DNA of 63,862 nucleotides from Sphingomonas sp. PP-CE-3G-477 (GCF_003050745.1 NZ_QAOF01000013.1:1-63862), one strand, 5' to 3'. Positions 27,707 to 36,777 are shown, counted from the stretch's first letter. Translations and numbers: made by a program. The notes: a model not told the origin generated them from the letters alone.

Positions 27707-28753
27707 CTATTGCCGTGATCGGAACAGCGTCGGCCATTCCCCCGCCGCCATCCCCCCGCACGCATTCTGCAAGGTCATCTCGGCAAGCCGGAACGCGCCG
27801 CCATCCCAGATCCAGCTCGCGCTCATGCCGCAATCCGCCAGGCCGCGGCCCTTGGCCAACATCGCCAGCATGCCCGTCTTGGGATCGAAGTCCGCTTCGG
27901 TGAACAGGTCCGTCGTCGCGGCATCGGGGCTCGCCCCCAGATAGGGCGTCGGCGCGACGACCCGCTGTTGCGCGGGCCCGCCGCGTTGCGCGACGAAGGC
28001 GACCGACGATCCCTGATAGGCCCCCATGAGGCAAGGCACGAACACCAGCGCGCGGCGATCGTCGAGCGCGAACGCCTCCGCGGTCAGCGACCCCGTGCCG
28101 CCGGTGCAGTCCTCCCGCACGAGCACCGCGCGCTGCGCCTTGCGGACCGCCGCGATCAGGCGTTGCGCCTCGCCCGCGCCCAGCCGCGCGGTGACGGTTC
28201 GGATCGGGATATGCGGAACGGGCGGCGCGGGTGGCACGCGCATGGCCGGCATCGGGCCGGATCGCGCCAGCGCGGTCGTGCCCCCGATGCGACCCTGTCG
28301 CTCGTCGATCCGGAGCAAGGCGGCCGACAGACCCGCAAGCGGCACGGCCGCGTTCTTGCCGAGCATCAGGCGGGTGCCCTGCCGCAACCGGTTCAGCAGC
28401 GCGCGGACGTCGGCGGGGCGCTTGCTGGTCAGCGTGGCCCCGTCCGTGCCGCTCTCCAGGGTCCAGCCGGCCGGCGCCAGCGCTATCGGCGCGCCGTCGA
28501 CAGCCAGGTCCCGGATGTCGAACCGGCTCTCCGCCGCGATCGATACCGAAAGCGCGCCTTGGGGCCCCGCACCTTGCGTGACGACGATCTCGGCACGCGT
28601 CGCGCCTTCGTCGAAGCCCTTGGCCACGCAGGTCAGCGTGTTGTCGCAGGCGACGAGCCAGGACTTGTACGTATCATAGGACTGAACCGGACCCGCCGCC
28701 GATGCGGGAGCGGCCGCGATGGCCAGCCAGGCCGCGGCAAGAAAACGAAGCAT
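27707..28753 (-). CDS. DUF1176-like exported protein
   Basis: The start at 28753 gives LRFLAAAWLAIAAAPASAAG, a signal peptide with AxA cleavage. The mature protein begins VQSYDTYKSWLVACDNTLTC, the characteristic opening of DUF1176, and includes ALDDRRALVFVPCLMGAYQG and KGRGLADCGMSASWIWDGGA. The cysteines are spaced as in that periplasmic family. The function is unknown. Confidence 0.8.
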   Translation of the reverse strand: MLRFLAAAWLAIAAAPASAAGPVQSYDTYKSWLVACDNTLTCVAKGFDEGATRAEIVVTQGAGPQGALSVSIAAESRFDIRDLAVDGAPIALAPAGWTLESGTDGATLTSKRPADVRALLNRLRQGTRLMLGKNAAVPLAGLSAALLRIDERQGRIGGTTALARSGPMPAMRVPPAPPVPHIPIRTVTARLGAGEAQRLIAAVRKAQRAVLVREDCTGGTGSLTAEAFALDDRRALVFVPCLMGAYQGSSVAFVAQRGGPAQQRVVAPTPYLGASPDAATTDLFTEADFDPKTGMLAMLAKGRGLADCGMSASWIWDGGAFRLAEMTLQNACGGMAAGEWPTLFRSRQ

Positions 28754-28819
28754 TCGAACGACGCCCCTTTGAATACCACAGGACCGCGAATCCGATCCTG
28801 CTCGCGCGATCATGAACCG

Positions 28820-30991
28820 TCAGCGCCCGGAGCCATAGTCATTCTGACCCGCCGCCCGCTCCGCGATGGTCTGCCGCGCGTGACAGGCGTGGAAATAGCG
28901 CGCGACGAGGTGCGGCACTTCGTCGCGGGTCATCCCGACGGGCGGCGGTACGGCCAAGGTGATGGTCCGTCGCTTGCAATCGCGCGTCATGCGCCGCCCC
29001 GGCGGGCGTCCTGGAAACGGCGCGCCGGGCGCGATCTCGATCACCATCCTCGTCGGGGCGGGCCCGGTCGAGAGGTTCATCTCCTCGATCTCGTCCCACC
29101 CGATCGACCGGTCGAGACCTGCGATCGCCATCGCGTCGGGCCCAAGGATCAGGAACGGCGCCCGGCCGCGGCTGAAGGCAAAGAGTGCCAACGGGATGTA
29201 ACTCAGGCCGCACGCGCCGGCCGTCCCTACGCAAATCCATCGATACGGCGTGGGGATACCCGCAATGGGATACAGGGCGAACGCCAGTGCGACGAGGAAG
29301 AAGACGCCCGACGCGTACATCAGAAAACGCCCGCGCGGCGCGCTGTTCTCGTACAGCGCCACCGGATCCGGGCCGACCGCGCCCGCCGTGTCCACCAGGT
29401 CCGCTTCGAAGGCACGTGTTTCGACACGCGCCGCGGCAAGGAAATCCCAGGTCAGGCGCTCGCACACCCGCCGCGGTTCGGCGAACAGCGTATCGAGCCG
29501 CGCCAGCGCGTCGGCAGGCGGTGGCGCGACCGCCGCGACAAGGTCGGCCAGTGTCGGCACGATCCCGAGTGCCGCGAGCCGCTGGTGCGTGGTCGGGTGG
29601 CTGTCGGTCGGGCGCGGCCCTTCCTCCGCGTCATCGATCGCGCCCGCCAGCTCGCCGGCCAGCGCATGATCGACGACCGCCGCGACGATGTCCCCCGGCG
29701 TGGTCTCGGGCCGGTCGAAGGCGTGTGCCAGCACGCCCTGCGTCAGCGCCCTGACCGGGCCGACGCGCAGGAGTGCCCGGGCGGCGGCATCGGCCGAACA
29801 CACCTGCAGGCTTGCCGCATCCGCGGCCAGTTCGCGCACCCGGCTCCAGTGCTGAACGGCATGGTCGAACCGCTCCATCACGAACAGGATCAGCCGCACC
29901 GCCGGGACGATCAGCAGCGACAGCGTGCCCTGGCGGGTGACGCCTGCGCGCACGATTGCGTCCTGCGATCGCTGCACGCCCGCATAGATCGGCATGAAGC
30001 GCCGGCTGTAGTCGAGGTCGCCGCCGGCGAAATGCGCCAGTTCGTGCGCGACGATCGCGCTCGTCTCGTCGGCGCGCAGCAGCGGCAGGCTGGTCATCGG
30101 GAGATACAGCGTGCGCCCCTCGATCCTGTGGTCGCCCGGCTGGAGCCCGATCGCGGCGTCGGAGACGAAGAAGCCCGGCGACAGTCCGACCACCACCGCA
30201 TCCACTTGCGAAACGCCGAGCCGCGTCGCGAGCCCGTCGACCAGCCGCCACAGCCCCGGTGCCGCCTCGCGCGACAACGACCGCCCGGCAAGCGTGAAGG
30301 GCACAGGATCGAACAGGCCACCCAACCGTCGCAGCCGTGCGACGGTCTTTATCGCGGTCCACAGGCTCGCCCCGATCGCGAGCGCGACCATCATGAACAG
30401 ATAGGGCCGGAACGCGGCATAGTGGGTATTCGGGATTTCGAACGCCTCGAAGCCGACCGCCGCCCAGAACGCCGCCGCGCCGAGCAGGACCTGCGCGGCC
30501 ATCAACGGCGGGAGCGAGCGGCGGATCGCGTCGAACCCGCGAATGAGCATCTCGCGCGAGCGGCGCGCGGCGCGGGCCAGCACGATCGTCGCGCCCAGCG
30601 CGAGCGCGGAGAGCGCGGCGAGAAGCCCTGCGCACGCCATCGTCACCGGCGGCAGCACGCGTCGCACGCGGGCCAGCACGATGTCGCGATCCAGCGCAGC
30701 GCATTCCTCGCGCGCCTGCGCCAAGGCCAGCTCGCCGCCATAGAGCTGGCCGTCGCGCGCGAACTGCGCGGCGAAATCGGGCATGGCGCTCGTCGGGGCG
30801 GGTCGCGCCGCCAGCGCCACGACGGCGCGCTCGACCTGCGCCTTGCGGGCGACGAGCGCCGCTTCGGCTGGCCCCGCACGCTGCCACTCCCACACGCCGA
30901 GTGCGACCAGGAGCAACGGCAGCAGCACCGTCGTCACGAGGAGGCTGCGCATCGAGCGGTTGGGATCCTGCTCGCCCACTATCGTCGTCAT
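28820..30991 (-). CDS. membrane M48-family metalloprotease
   Basis: The ATG at 30991 overlaps the stop of the partner gene (ATGA). The 723-residue protein has N-terminal membrane helices (LLVTTVLLPLLLVALGVWEW and three more up to residue 240), the zinc site SAIVAHELAHFAGGDLDYSR and the third ligand in HWSRVRELAADAASLQVC, then a further pair of helices near residue 560-610. The catalytic motif is intact. It is the unbroken paralog of the gene at 16710. Confidence 0.88.
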   Translation of the reverse strand: MTTIVGEQDPNRSMRSLLVTTVLLPLLLVALGVWEWQRAGPAEAALVARKAQVERAVVALAARPAPTSAMPDFAAQFARDGQLYGGELALAQAREECAALDRDIVLARVRRVLPPVTMACAGLLAALSALALGATIVLARAARRSREMLIRGFDAIRRSLPPLMAAQVLLGAAAFWAAVGFEAFEIPNTHYAAFRPYLFMMVALAIGASLWTAIKTVARLRRLGGLFDPVPFTLAGRSLSREAAPGLWRLVDGLATRLGVSQVDAVVVGLSPGFFVSDAAIGLQPGDHRIEGRTLYLPMTSLPLLRADETSAIVAHELAHFAGGDLDYSRRFMPIYAGVQRSQDAIVRAGVTRQGTLSLLIVPAVRLILFVMERFDHAVQHWSRVRELAADAASLQVCSADAAARALLRVGPVRALTQGVLAHAFDRPETTPGDIVAAVVDHALAGELAGAIDDAEEGPRPTDSHPTTHQRLAALGIVPTLADLVAAVAPPPADALARLDTLFAEPRRVCERLTWDFLAAARVETRAFEADLVDTAGAVGPDPVALYENSAPRGRFLMYASGVFFLVALAFALYPIAGIPTPYRWICVGTAGACGLSYIPLALFAFSRGRAPFLILGPDAMAIAGLDRSIGWDEIEEMNLSTGPAPTRMVIEIAPGAPFPGRPPGRRMTRDCKRRTITLAVPPPVGMTRDEVPHLVARYFHACHARQTIAERAAGQNDYGSGR

Positions 30992-31656
30992 CGCTTGCGC
31001 GCGTAGAAGCCCGAGAAGCTCACATTCACGCCGCCGCATCCCATGTTGTCGCGCACCAGCAGATAGGGGCCACGCCGGATCATCCTGATCCTGCACGAGA
31101 ATTCTTCGCCCTTGTCATAGGGCAGCATGCGCCCGTCCTCGCCCTCGGCAAAGGCGAGCACGCCGTCGACCGGGCACGCGGTGCCGTTCACCTCGCCGGT
31201 GTGGACGCCGCCGATCGCCGCGCGTGCCGGATCGCCCGCACCCCAGGTCGCGTCGCCGGACACCTTCAGCGCGCCGCCGGGCGCCGTAGTGATCGTCAAA
31301 TCCTGTTCGGGCGCGACCCAATGCCCCGCCCAGTCGCCCGGGCGCTGCGCCGCCGGGGGCAGCAGCGACAGCGCGGCGACGGGCAGCCAGTCGATGGTTC
31401 CGCTCCCGCGCGGCCCCTGGAAGCCCGCGCAGACGAACGCGCCCTGCCGGTGCCCGACCAGCACGACATCACCGGGCACGACGAACGACCGCAGCCGGCA
31501 GGCCGCGTCCGCGCCGGGACATCCGGGCCGGAGCACTTGATCCTGAATAAAATGAACGCGCGGCGTGCCGGGCTTGACCACCGCGACACGCACATCGGCC
31601 CGGACAAGGTCGCTCCACACACACCCCGCCGACGCCGTGGCGGGCCATGCCAGCAT
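30988..31656 (-). CDS. exported partner of the M48 protease, paralog of 16005
   Basis: The body (GCVWSDLVRADVRVAVVKPG, FQGPRGSGTIDWLPVAALSL, AGHWVAPEQDLTITTAPGGA, NVSFSGFYARKR) matches the gene at 16005 along its whole length. The N-terminus is odd: the only ATG gives LAWPATASAGC, with no positively charged start, and the frame closes with TAG eight codons upstream. The signal peptide may have lost its first residues. The stop overlaps the M48 start, so the two are co-translated. Confidence 0.8.
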   Translation of the reverse strand: MLAWPATASAGCVWSDLVRADVRVAVVKPGTPRVHFIQDQVLRPGCPGADAACRLRSFVVPGDVVLVGHRQGAFVCAGFQGPRGSGTIDWLPVAALSLLPPAAQRPGDWAGHWVAPEQDLTITTAPGGALKVSGDATWGAGDPARAAIGGVHTGEVNGTACPVDGVLAFAEGEDGRMLPYDKGEEFSCRIRMIRRGPYLLVRDNMGCGGVNVSFSGFYARKR

Positions 31657-31994
31657 GCCGCCGAGCGCGGCCGGTATCTAGGCAACCCGCCGGGTCCGCC
31701 GGCTGACAAGGGGCTTTGCGCGGTCGACCATCTGCCTTGCACCTTTCCCGATCTGTCGTCCGTCGGACGGGCATGGCGCCCGGCCCGACCTTAGGCACAA
31801 CTTCGTCTGGACGGAACCGGGTCGGCGTCTCCGTACGCACCAATCGATCGCGTCGGATCTCAAGGCACCGCAATGAAATGCGACCGCGTGGCCACGGTTC
31901 GAGCGGGTGTCGTGTGGATGCGTCGAGCGACGCTTTGCCTGCTTCAGGCGAAACCGCCGCTTCGCCCGCGATTCTCCGCCTCGGCGAGACAGGG
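31657..31994. other. intergenic stretch without a supported gene
   Basis: Both strands have open frames here only because of high GC; none shows a start with a ribosome site, a signal peptide or a domain. It presumably carries the promoter for the minus-strand pair below it. Confidence 0.4.
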
Positions 31995-32558
31995 TCAGAA
32001 GGGAAGCCAGGAAGGCCGGCGCGCGATGAACCCGATGTCGCGGGGCTCCTGCGGCATCGGCACGCGCAGTGTCACCGTGCTCCCTGCCGCGAGGGCGGTC
32101 GTGTTCGAAAAGGGGCTGAGCTGCACGTCGACACTGCGTCTGGCACCGGCCGGCAGCTCCAACCCGCCCTCGATTGCGCCGTCGCGGTCCCGCTGAAGAA
32201 CGACGCGGGCGTCGTCGTTGTCCGTGCGCGCGTCCATGAGATCGGTGTCCGTCACGTCGGCCGCGGACATCACCACCGCCTGCCCCGCCGGACCGGTCAT
32301 CGTCAGCGTGCCGAGCCCGATGCGGACCGCAGTACGACCGCGATTGTCATAGGCCAGCATGGCCGACTGTCCCCCGCTGTCCGACCAGCGGGCAGTGACC
32401 TGCACGGACACCGCGCCCGCCCGAACCGTAGCGGCACGGTCACCCTCGGCGTCCTTTGACAGCTGCACGCCCGGTGCTTCGAGCGCCTCCAGCGGACCGC
32501 CCGTGCTTCGACCGCACGCGGACAGAAGCAGCGCGGCCATTGCGAGCGAACGGATCAT
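31995..32558 (-). CDS. lipoprotein of unknown function
   Basis: From the ATG at 32558, IRSLAMAALLLSACGRSTGG is a lipoprotein signal peptide. The mature part of about 170 residues is beta-rich (VSVQVTARWSDSGGQSAMLA, GLGTLTMTGPAGQAVVMSAA, SFSNTT-like turns) and resembles an immunoglobulin-type extracytoplasmic domain. The family is not recognised. It follows the gene at 32599 on the same strand. Confidence 0.7.
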   Translation of the reverse strand: MIRSLAMAALLLSACGRSTGGPLEALEAPGVQLSKDAEGDRAATVRAGAVSVQVTARWSDSGGQSAMLAYDNRGRTAVRIGLGTLTMTGPAGQAVVMSAADVTDTDLMDARTDNDDARVVLQRDRDGAIEGGLELPAGARRSVDVQLSPFSNTTALAAGSTVTLRVPMPQEPRDIGFIARRPSWLPF

Positions 32559-32598
32559 CCTGCGCACGCCGGCCTGGCGGCGGCCATCGGCGCAATGC

Positions 32599-33219
32599 CT
32601 AGTCCGCAACCGCGACCTCGATACTCGTGCCTGTCTCGTCGACCGGATATATCGATGCACTGAAATTGCCTTCGACATAAAGCACTTGTCCGCCGGGCAT
32701 GTCGGCGACGAACCTGCGTTGATACTGGTCGAGCCTGCCCCAGCGACCCAGCGCGTCGAGCGCGGAGCGGCTGACCATCCTTGCGGTGACGGACGCGCAC
32801 GGCTCTTCCCAGAAGACATCCTCGGGCTCGCGGCCTGCATAGACGAAGTCGACGTCACACACCTGCGCGCCGTCGCTCAGGGTGCGGTCGTGCTTGCTCA
32901 GGACCTTTGAGGCCGTGTGTTCGGTGGAGCTTCTCGGGGCAGGCGCGGGAACGCCGGTCGGGCGGAGACCGGCGGCGGAATTCCCCGGTTCGTTCGCGGA
33001 AGCCACCGCCGTGGGTTCTGGTGTGGAAGAGGTATCGGAACAAGCGGCCTGTGCCATGAGGCATAGTGAAGCCAGAAGCGCCCGTACGCGGCAACGCGGA
33101 ATACGCGCGCAGGCGTGGATCAATCGACGGTCTGCAACCACGGGCCTGCCTCGCTCCGCACCCGGATGTGCGACTGTCACGCGGAGCAGCGCGAAGGGCA
33201 ACACGAGCAACGATCGCAT
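32599..33219 (-). CDS. lipoprotein-like exported protein
   Basis: A start at 33219 (RSLLVLPFALLRVTV) lies 6 bases after the protease gene. A better lipoprotein signal, VRALLASLCLMAQAACSDTS, occurs at about residue 45 but has no ATG, GTG or TTG in front of it, so the N-terminus is uncertain and may contain a frameshift. The mature part carries a Ser/Pro-rich linker and a globular region (LSDGAQVCDVDFVYAGREPE, VADMPGGQVLYVEGNFSASI). Confidence 0.55.
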   Translation of the reverse strand: MRSLLVLPFALLRVTVAHPGAERGRPVVADRRLIHACARIPRCRVRALLASLCLMAQAACSDTSSTPEPTAVASANEPGNSAAGLRPTGVPAPAPRSSTEHTASKVLSKHDRTLSDGAQVCDVDFVYAGREPEDVFWEEPCASVTARMVSRSALDALGRWGRLDQYQRRFVADMPGGQVLYVEGNFSASIYPVDETGTSIEVAVAD

Positions 33220-33225
33220 CTCGCC

Positions 33226-33981
33226 TTACCCGGGCAGCGCCGAGAGCGCCTTCCTCACCACGTCGAGGCTGTCGGCCGCGCCCTGCACGTCGCTCGACCC
33301 TTCCGCGGTCGTGCCGGCCAGGTTGATCCCCACGAGCTTGCCCGCGGCATCGACGACGGGCGCGCCGGAGGTCGCCTGCAGCTCGATCCGCTTGTCGTCG
33401 AACGCATAGATCAGCGCGCCCTGCTCATGCCCCACCACGGTCGCACGGTGGAGCAGTACCGCGGGGTCGCCGCCCTTGATCTGCGCGACCAGCCACACCT
33501 TGCTGCCGGTCGCGGGCTCTTTTTCGGCAAGCGTCAGCCCCGGCGATCCGGCCGCCTTCCCGGCAAGCGGGAACGCCGCGATATCCCGGTATTCGGCGGT
33601 CGAGGTGGCGGAGACCGGGTGCGCGCCGTCGATGGCAAGCGCAGCGCCCGTCGTCCACTCGGCCTTGCCCTTCACTTGGCGGCATCGCACGGCGGTCGCG
33701 CGGGTCGGCATGTCCTGCCAGCGTATCTCCTCGTCCAGCCCGCCCATCTCCCCGAACAAATGATGCGCGGTCACCAGCAGCGGCCGCGGGCCATCGACGA
33801 CGAACGCGGTGCCCGCCTCGTAGGCCGTGCCATCCACGGTCAGCTCGGGGCGGCAGATCGCGGCCTGCGCGGCGATCGCGCCTTCGAGCGGCACGTCGCT
33901 GCCGCGCGGCGCACAGGATGCTAGCCCCCACAAGGAGGCCGACAAAGCCGCCACCCGCCACGTCGCCGTCGTCATGCGCAT
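33226..33981 (-). CDS. trypsin-like serine protease domain lipoprotein
   Basis: RVAALSASLWGLASCAPRGS is a lipoprotein signal peptide. The fold of a chymotrypsin/HtrA-type protease is visible: His in PLLVTAHHLFGE, Asp in STAEYRDIAAFPL and Ser in LQATSGAPVVDAAGKLVGIN, with TSGAPV in place of the usual GNSGGPV. It should be an outer-facing or periplasmic protease. Genes 33219 and 32558 follow closely and may be in the same transcript. Confidence 0.8.
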   Translation of the reverse strand: MRMTTATWRVAALSASLWGLASCAPRGSDVPLEGAIAAQAAICRPELTVDGTAYEAGTAFVVDGPRPLLVTAHHLFGEMGGLDEEIRWQDMPTRATAVRCRQVKGKAEWTTGAALAIDGAHPVSATSTAEYRDIAAFPLAGKAAGSPGLTLAEKEPATGSKVWLVAQIKGGDPAVLLHRATVVGHEQGALIYAFDDKRIELQATSGAPVVDAAGKLVGINLAGTTAEGSSDVQGAADSLDVVRKALSALPG

Positions 33982-34111
33982 TCGCCCCCGCCCGTTCGTT
34001 CGATCGCGAAGCCCGGTCCGCGCCCATGACGGCTATAGCAAGCCCGACAGTGTCGAACAAACTCCCGTCATACTGGCCATGGCGACATGCCCCCCGCCGG
34101 TGCCCGGTCCG

Positions 34112-34567
34112 CTACGAGCCGGTTGGCGCCACGTCGCGCCAGGGCGAGCCCGGACGGACATAGAGCGCGCTCAGCGTCGGATGGTTGTGCGCCATGACGG
34201 CAGCGGGGTCGCCCCGCAGCGTGGTCACGCGGTGGCGAACGAAGCCCGGGCGGATCGCCACCACCGCATTGTCCGCCTCGATCGTCCAGCCCCACGCATC
34301 GCTCGGCATCGGCAGATAGCTCGACGCCGCAACCCTCGCGGAGATGTCGGCCAGCGTATCGGCGGCAGTCACCGCGAACGTATCGTCGTGGGGTGAATCG
34401 ATGTCGTCCGCCAGGCAGACGCTGTCCCGTGTCATAGTGATCGTCAACGGCCGCGCCGCGGCGTTGCCGGCTGCCCTCCAGCGTCGCAGCGCAAGCCACG
34501 TCGCCGGGATCGCCGCCATCGCCAGCGCTCCGGCGATCAGGGCAAGCGCTGCAGGATCGCTGAACAT
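34112..34567 (-). CDS. membrane-anchored protein with the TRDSVCLADD module
   Basis: The ATG at 34567 gives FSDPAALALIAGALAMAAIP, a transmembrane anchor, then a basic linker and TMTRDSVCLADDIDSPHDDT followed by AVTAADTLADISARVAASSY. This region is homologous to the C-terminal module of the genes at 1160 and 8614, where it sits behind a DUF3601-like domain. Here it is anchored to the membrane instead. The function is unknown. Confidence 0.7.
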   Translation of the reverse strand: MFSDPAALALIAGALAMAAIPATWLALRRWRAAGNAAARPLTITMTRDSVCLADDIDSPHDDTFAVTAADTLADISARVAASSYLPMPSDAWGWTIEADNAVVAIRPGFVRHRVTTLRGDPAAVMAHNHPTLSALYVRPGSPWRDVAPTGS

Positions 34568-34781
34568 CGTGTCGCCCCTTTGGACGGTCACCCGACCCTG
34601 CCGGCAAGGTTCAGGGCGACGCAAGGTTCGGCGGGCCGAACTGCGGTCTGTTGTTCCATTGTATTCGCAACGACGCCACGGAGCGATGCGCATCCGGGCC
34701 GGTGGGCCTCGCCTGCGGATTGCAGATGGGCAGGCCGTTCAAAGCCTTTGCGCGTTTCGTCGTGCGCGCTAGACCCACACC

Positions 34782-35516
34782 ATGCCCGTTCGAACCATCC
34801 GCCCCGCGCGCGCCACCCTCCCCGCCCTGATACTGGCGATCGGTCTCGTCGGATGCAGCCGGGAAGCGCCCGACCCGCGCGGCCTGCTCGCCGGGGAGAC
34901 GCTGTTGACGGTGTCCGGCACCGGCCGGCCCGAAGCGGTGCCGGATCAGGCGTTGTTCACCGCCGGCCTGTCGAGCATCGCCCCCAGCGCCGAAGCGGCG
35001 AGCGCGCGCAACGGCGCGACGATGAACCGCATCACGGCGGCCCTTGCTAAGTTGAACGTTCCGGCGCGCGACATCCAGACGCGCAACCTCTCGCTCGCCC
35101 GGATCGATTACGGCCGCAGCCGCAGCCAGTTCGAAGCCAGCAACAGCGTCGCCGTGCGGGTCCGCGACGTCAGCAAGGTGGGCGCCGCGATCGCGGCGGC
35201 CACGGCCGCCAACATCCTGTCCGGCCCGGACCTCACCGTGACGAACCCCGAAAAGGCGAACCTGGGCGCATATGGCGTGGCCTACAAGGCGGCGCGCGCG
35301 AAGGCGGAGAGCTATGCCGGGGCCGCCGGCCTGCGCATCGTGCGCGTCCTGTCGATCCGGGACGGCGGCGATGGCGGCACCATGGCGCCGATGGGTCAGG
35401 CGGAACGTCGCGCGGACATGGCATTCAGCTCGGAACCCGCCGCGCCACCGGTGATGGCAGGGACCAACGCCAACGTGGTCACCACCAGCGTGGACTTCGT
35501 GCTGGCGCCGCGGTGA
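34782..35516 (+). CDS. SIMPL (DUF541) domain lipoprotein
   Basis: ATLPALILAIGLVGCSREAP is a lipoprotein signal. The mature protein has LLTVSGTGRPEAVPDQALFT, then NRITAALAKLNVPARDIQTR and NLSLARIDYGR, the standard SIMPL domain opening, and ends with VVTTSVDFVLAPR. The length of 244 residues is normal for the family. SIMPL proteins are periplasmic or outer-membrane proteins of poorly known function. The downstream gene starts 8 bases later. Confidence 0.85.
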   Translation: MPVRTIRPARATLPALILAIGLVGCSREAPDPRGLLAGETLLTVSGTGRPEAVPDQALFTAGLSSIAPSAEAASARNGATMNRITAALAKLNVPARDIQTRNLSLARIDYGRSRSQFEASNSVAVRVRDVSKVGAAIAAATAANILSGPDLTVTNPEKANLGAYGVAYKAARAKAESYAGAAGLRIVRVLSIRDGGDGGTMAPMGQAERRADMAFSSEPAAPPVMAGTNANVVTTSVDFVLAPR

Positions 35517-35523
35517 TCCGCGC

Positions 35524-35979
35524 GTGCGGGCGTTGCGATATCTAGCGGTAGCGGCCGCGCCCCTGCTCGTGGTCCTGTTGACGGGCTGCGGCGGGGTGGC
35601 GGAGCGCGAAACGCTGGACGTGCGGTCCAGGGGTGCGCAGCAGGCGATCGGACTGACGCTACCCGCCAATGCCAGGGTCACGTTCGCCAACCGGATGCGG
35701 GGTCTGGACGATGCAGCGCAGGTCATCGCGGTGATGCCGGTCGCCGACTGGCGGGACCTGGAGCGTCGGATCCTGGCGACGATACCCGATACCGCCCCGC
35801 CGACGCGCGAAGCCGCCGCGCATCTCGGCACCGATCACGACGAGTGGACGCCGGGCAGTCAGCCGCATCTCACCGCCCGCCAGCTTCCCTGGCGGGGCGG
35901 CGTGGAATCGCTGACCATCGGCGCCGCGCCTGCCGGACCTGGCATGGTGAGGGTCTTCATCTTCTGGTTCCAGACCTGA
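35524..35979 (+). CDS. lipoprotein downstream of the SIMPL gene
   Basis: A GTG start gives RALRYLAVAAAPLLVVLLTG followed by Cys, a lipoprotein signal. The mature 130 residues are beta/alpha (GLTLPANARVTFANRMRGLD, DAAQVIAVMPVADWRDLERR) and end MVRVFIFWFQT. The 8-base gap from the SIMPL stop suggests one transcript. Its end overlaps the convergent gene at 35957 by 23 bases. Confidence 0.7.
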   Translation: MRALRYLAVAAAPLLVVLLTGCGGVAERETLDVRSRGAQQAIGLTLPANARVTFANRMRGLDDAAQVIAVMPVADWRDLERRILATIPDTAPPTREAAAHLGTDHDEWTPGSQPHLTARQLPWRGGVESLTIGAAPAGPGMVRVFIFWFQT

Positions 35980-36253
35980 GCCGTGTCAGCACCGCCCGCA
36001 CCAGCAGGATCAGTGGAAAGGTCACCGGCGTCAGCCAGCCTGCAACCTCCAGCGCCAGGACGAACCGATACCGCCATTCCATGTACTCGATCGAGCCATT
36101 GTCCTCGAAATAGGGATCGATGCTGATAAGGGTCAGCGCGGCGACATAGGCGATGCCGACGGCAAGCAGCATGGCCGCGGCGATCGATCGTCGGGTTTTG
36201 AACCAGGCAATCAGCGCCATCAGGGTGACAGGCAGGAGCAGCATTACCATCAT
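35957..36253 (-). CDS. small three-helix membrane protein
   Basis: A 98-residue protein has hydrophobic segments at the N-terminus (MVMLLLPVTLMALIAW), the middle (AAAMLLAVGIAYVAALTLIS) and the C-terminal half (FVLALEVAGWLTPVTFPLIL). A short loop (DPYFEDNGSIEYMEWRY) faces one side. The family is not recognised. It is convergent with the lipoprotein at 35524. Confidence 0.65.
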   Translation of the reverse strand: MMVMLLLPVTLMALIAWFKTRRSIAAAMLLAVGIAYVAALTLISIDPYFEDNGSIEYMEWRYRFVLALEVAGWLTPVTFPLILLVRAVLTRLRSGTRR

Positions 36254-36364
36254 GGCTCACGCTCCGTCTTGCATATTGTTTGTATCACGCCCGTGGTGGT
36301 TGTCGATGCCGCCCGGCCGCCGCGATCGCCAAGACGGGCATGATCTCGTCCCGGAGCCGCCGCG

Positions 36365-36757
36365 ATGAAGCCCGGGCCGATTCTCGGTTTCGTCATGGAC
36401 CTGTTCGGTCTGCGGCCCGATCCCTACCCCGATGGGTTCGGCCAGAGCGCGATCGAAGATGCTCGCTATTATCTGCGTTCGCGCCAGTGCCGGAAAATGC
36501 AGGTAGAATGGCGGCGCCCGCTGCCGGAGGATCGAGAGGCGTGGGACACGCATCCCCTGGTCAGCCGCTTCGCCGACGATCTCCTCGCGCTCGCCGATGT
36601 CGACGGCCGCGCGTGGATCGTGAAGGACCGGATGTGGTCCGGGTGGCCCGATCCCCCCGAATACGCCTTCTTCGTGATGGAGGGCGACACGGTCTGGGCG
36701 GTCGCCGACTTCGATCGCTGGCCCACGAACTGGTTCCTGCCACCGATTGCGACATGA
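36365..36757 (+). CDS. hypothetical cytosolic protein
   Basis: A 130-residue acidic/aromatic protein: KPGPILGFVMDLFGLRPDPY, then EDARYYLRSRQCRKMQVEWR and WIVKDRMWSGWPDPPEYAFF. No signal peptide is seen and the composition is typical of a real gene, with many Trp and Asp residues. The family is not recognised. It is convergent with the pseudogene at 36778. Confidence 0.6.
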   Translation: MKPGPILGFVMDLFGLRPDPYPDGFGQSAIEDARYYLRSRQCRKMQVEWRRPLPEDREAWDTHPLVSRFADDLLALADVDGRAWIVKDRMWSGWPDPPEYAFFVMEGDTVWAVADFDRWPTNWFLPPIAT

Positions 36758-36777
36758 GGTCGGACCCGTGCGACCGG

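Noticed and set aside
25970..27718. 582-codon plus-strand frame
   Set aside because: Antisense to the SDR and the Cys-pair protein; composition is typical of shadow frames.
27968..31006. 1012-codon open frame on the plus strand
   Set aside because: It is antisense to the M48 and DUF1176-like genes, is Arg/Gln/His-rich, and exists because of GC bias at third positions.
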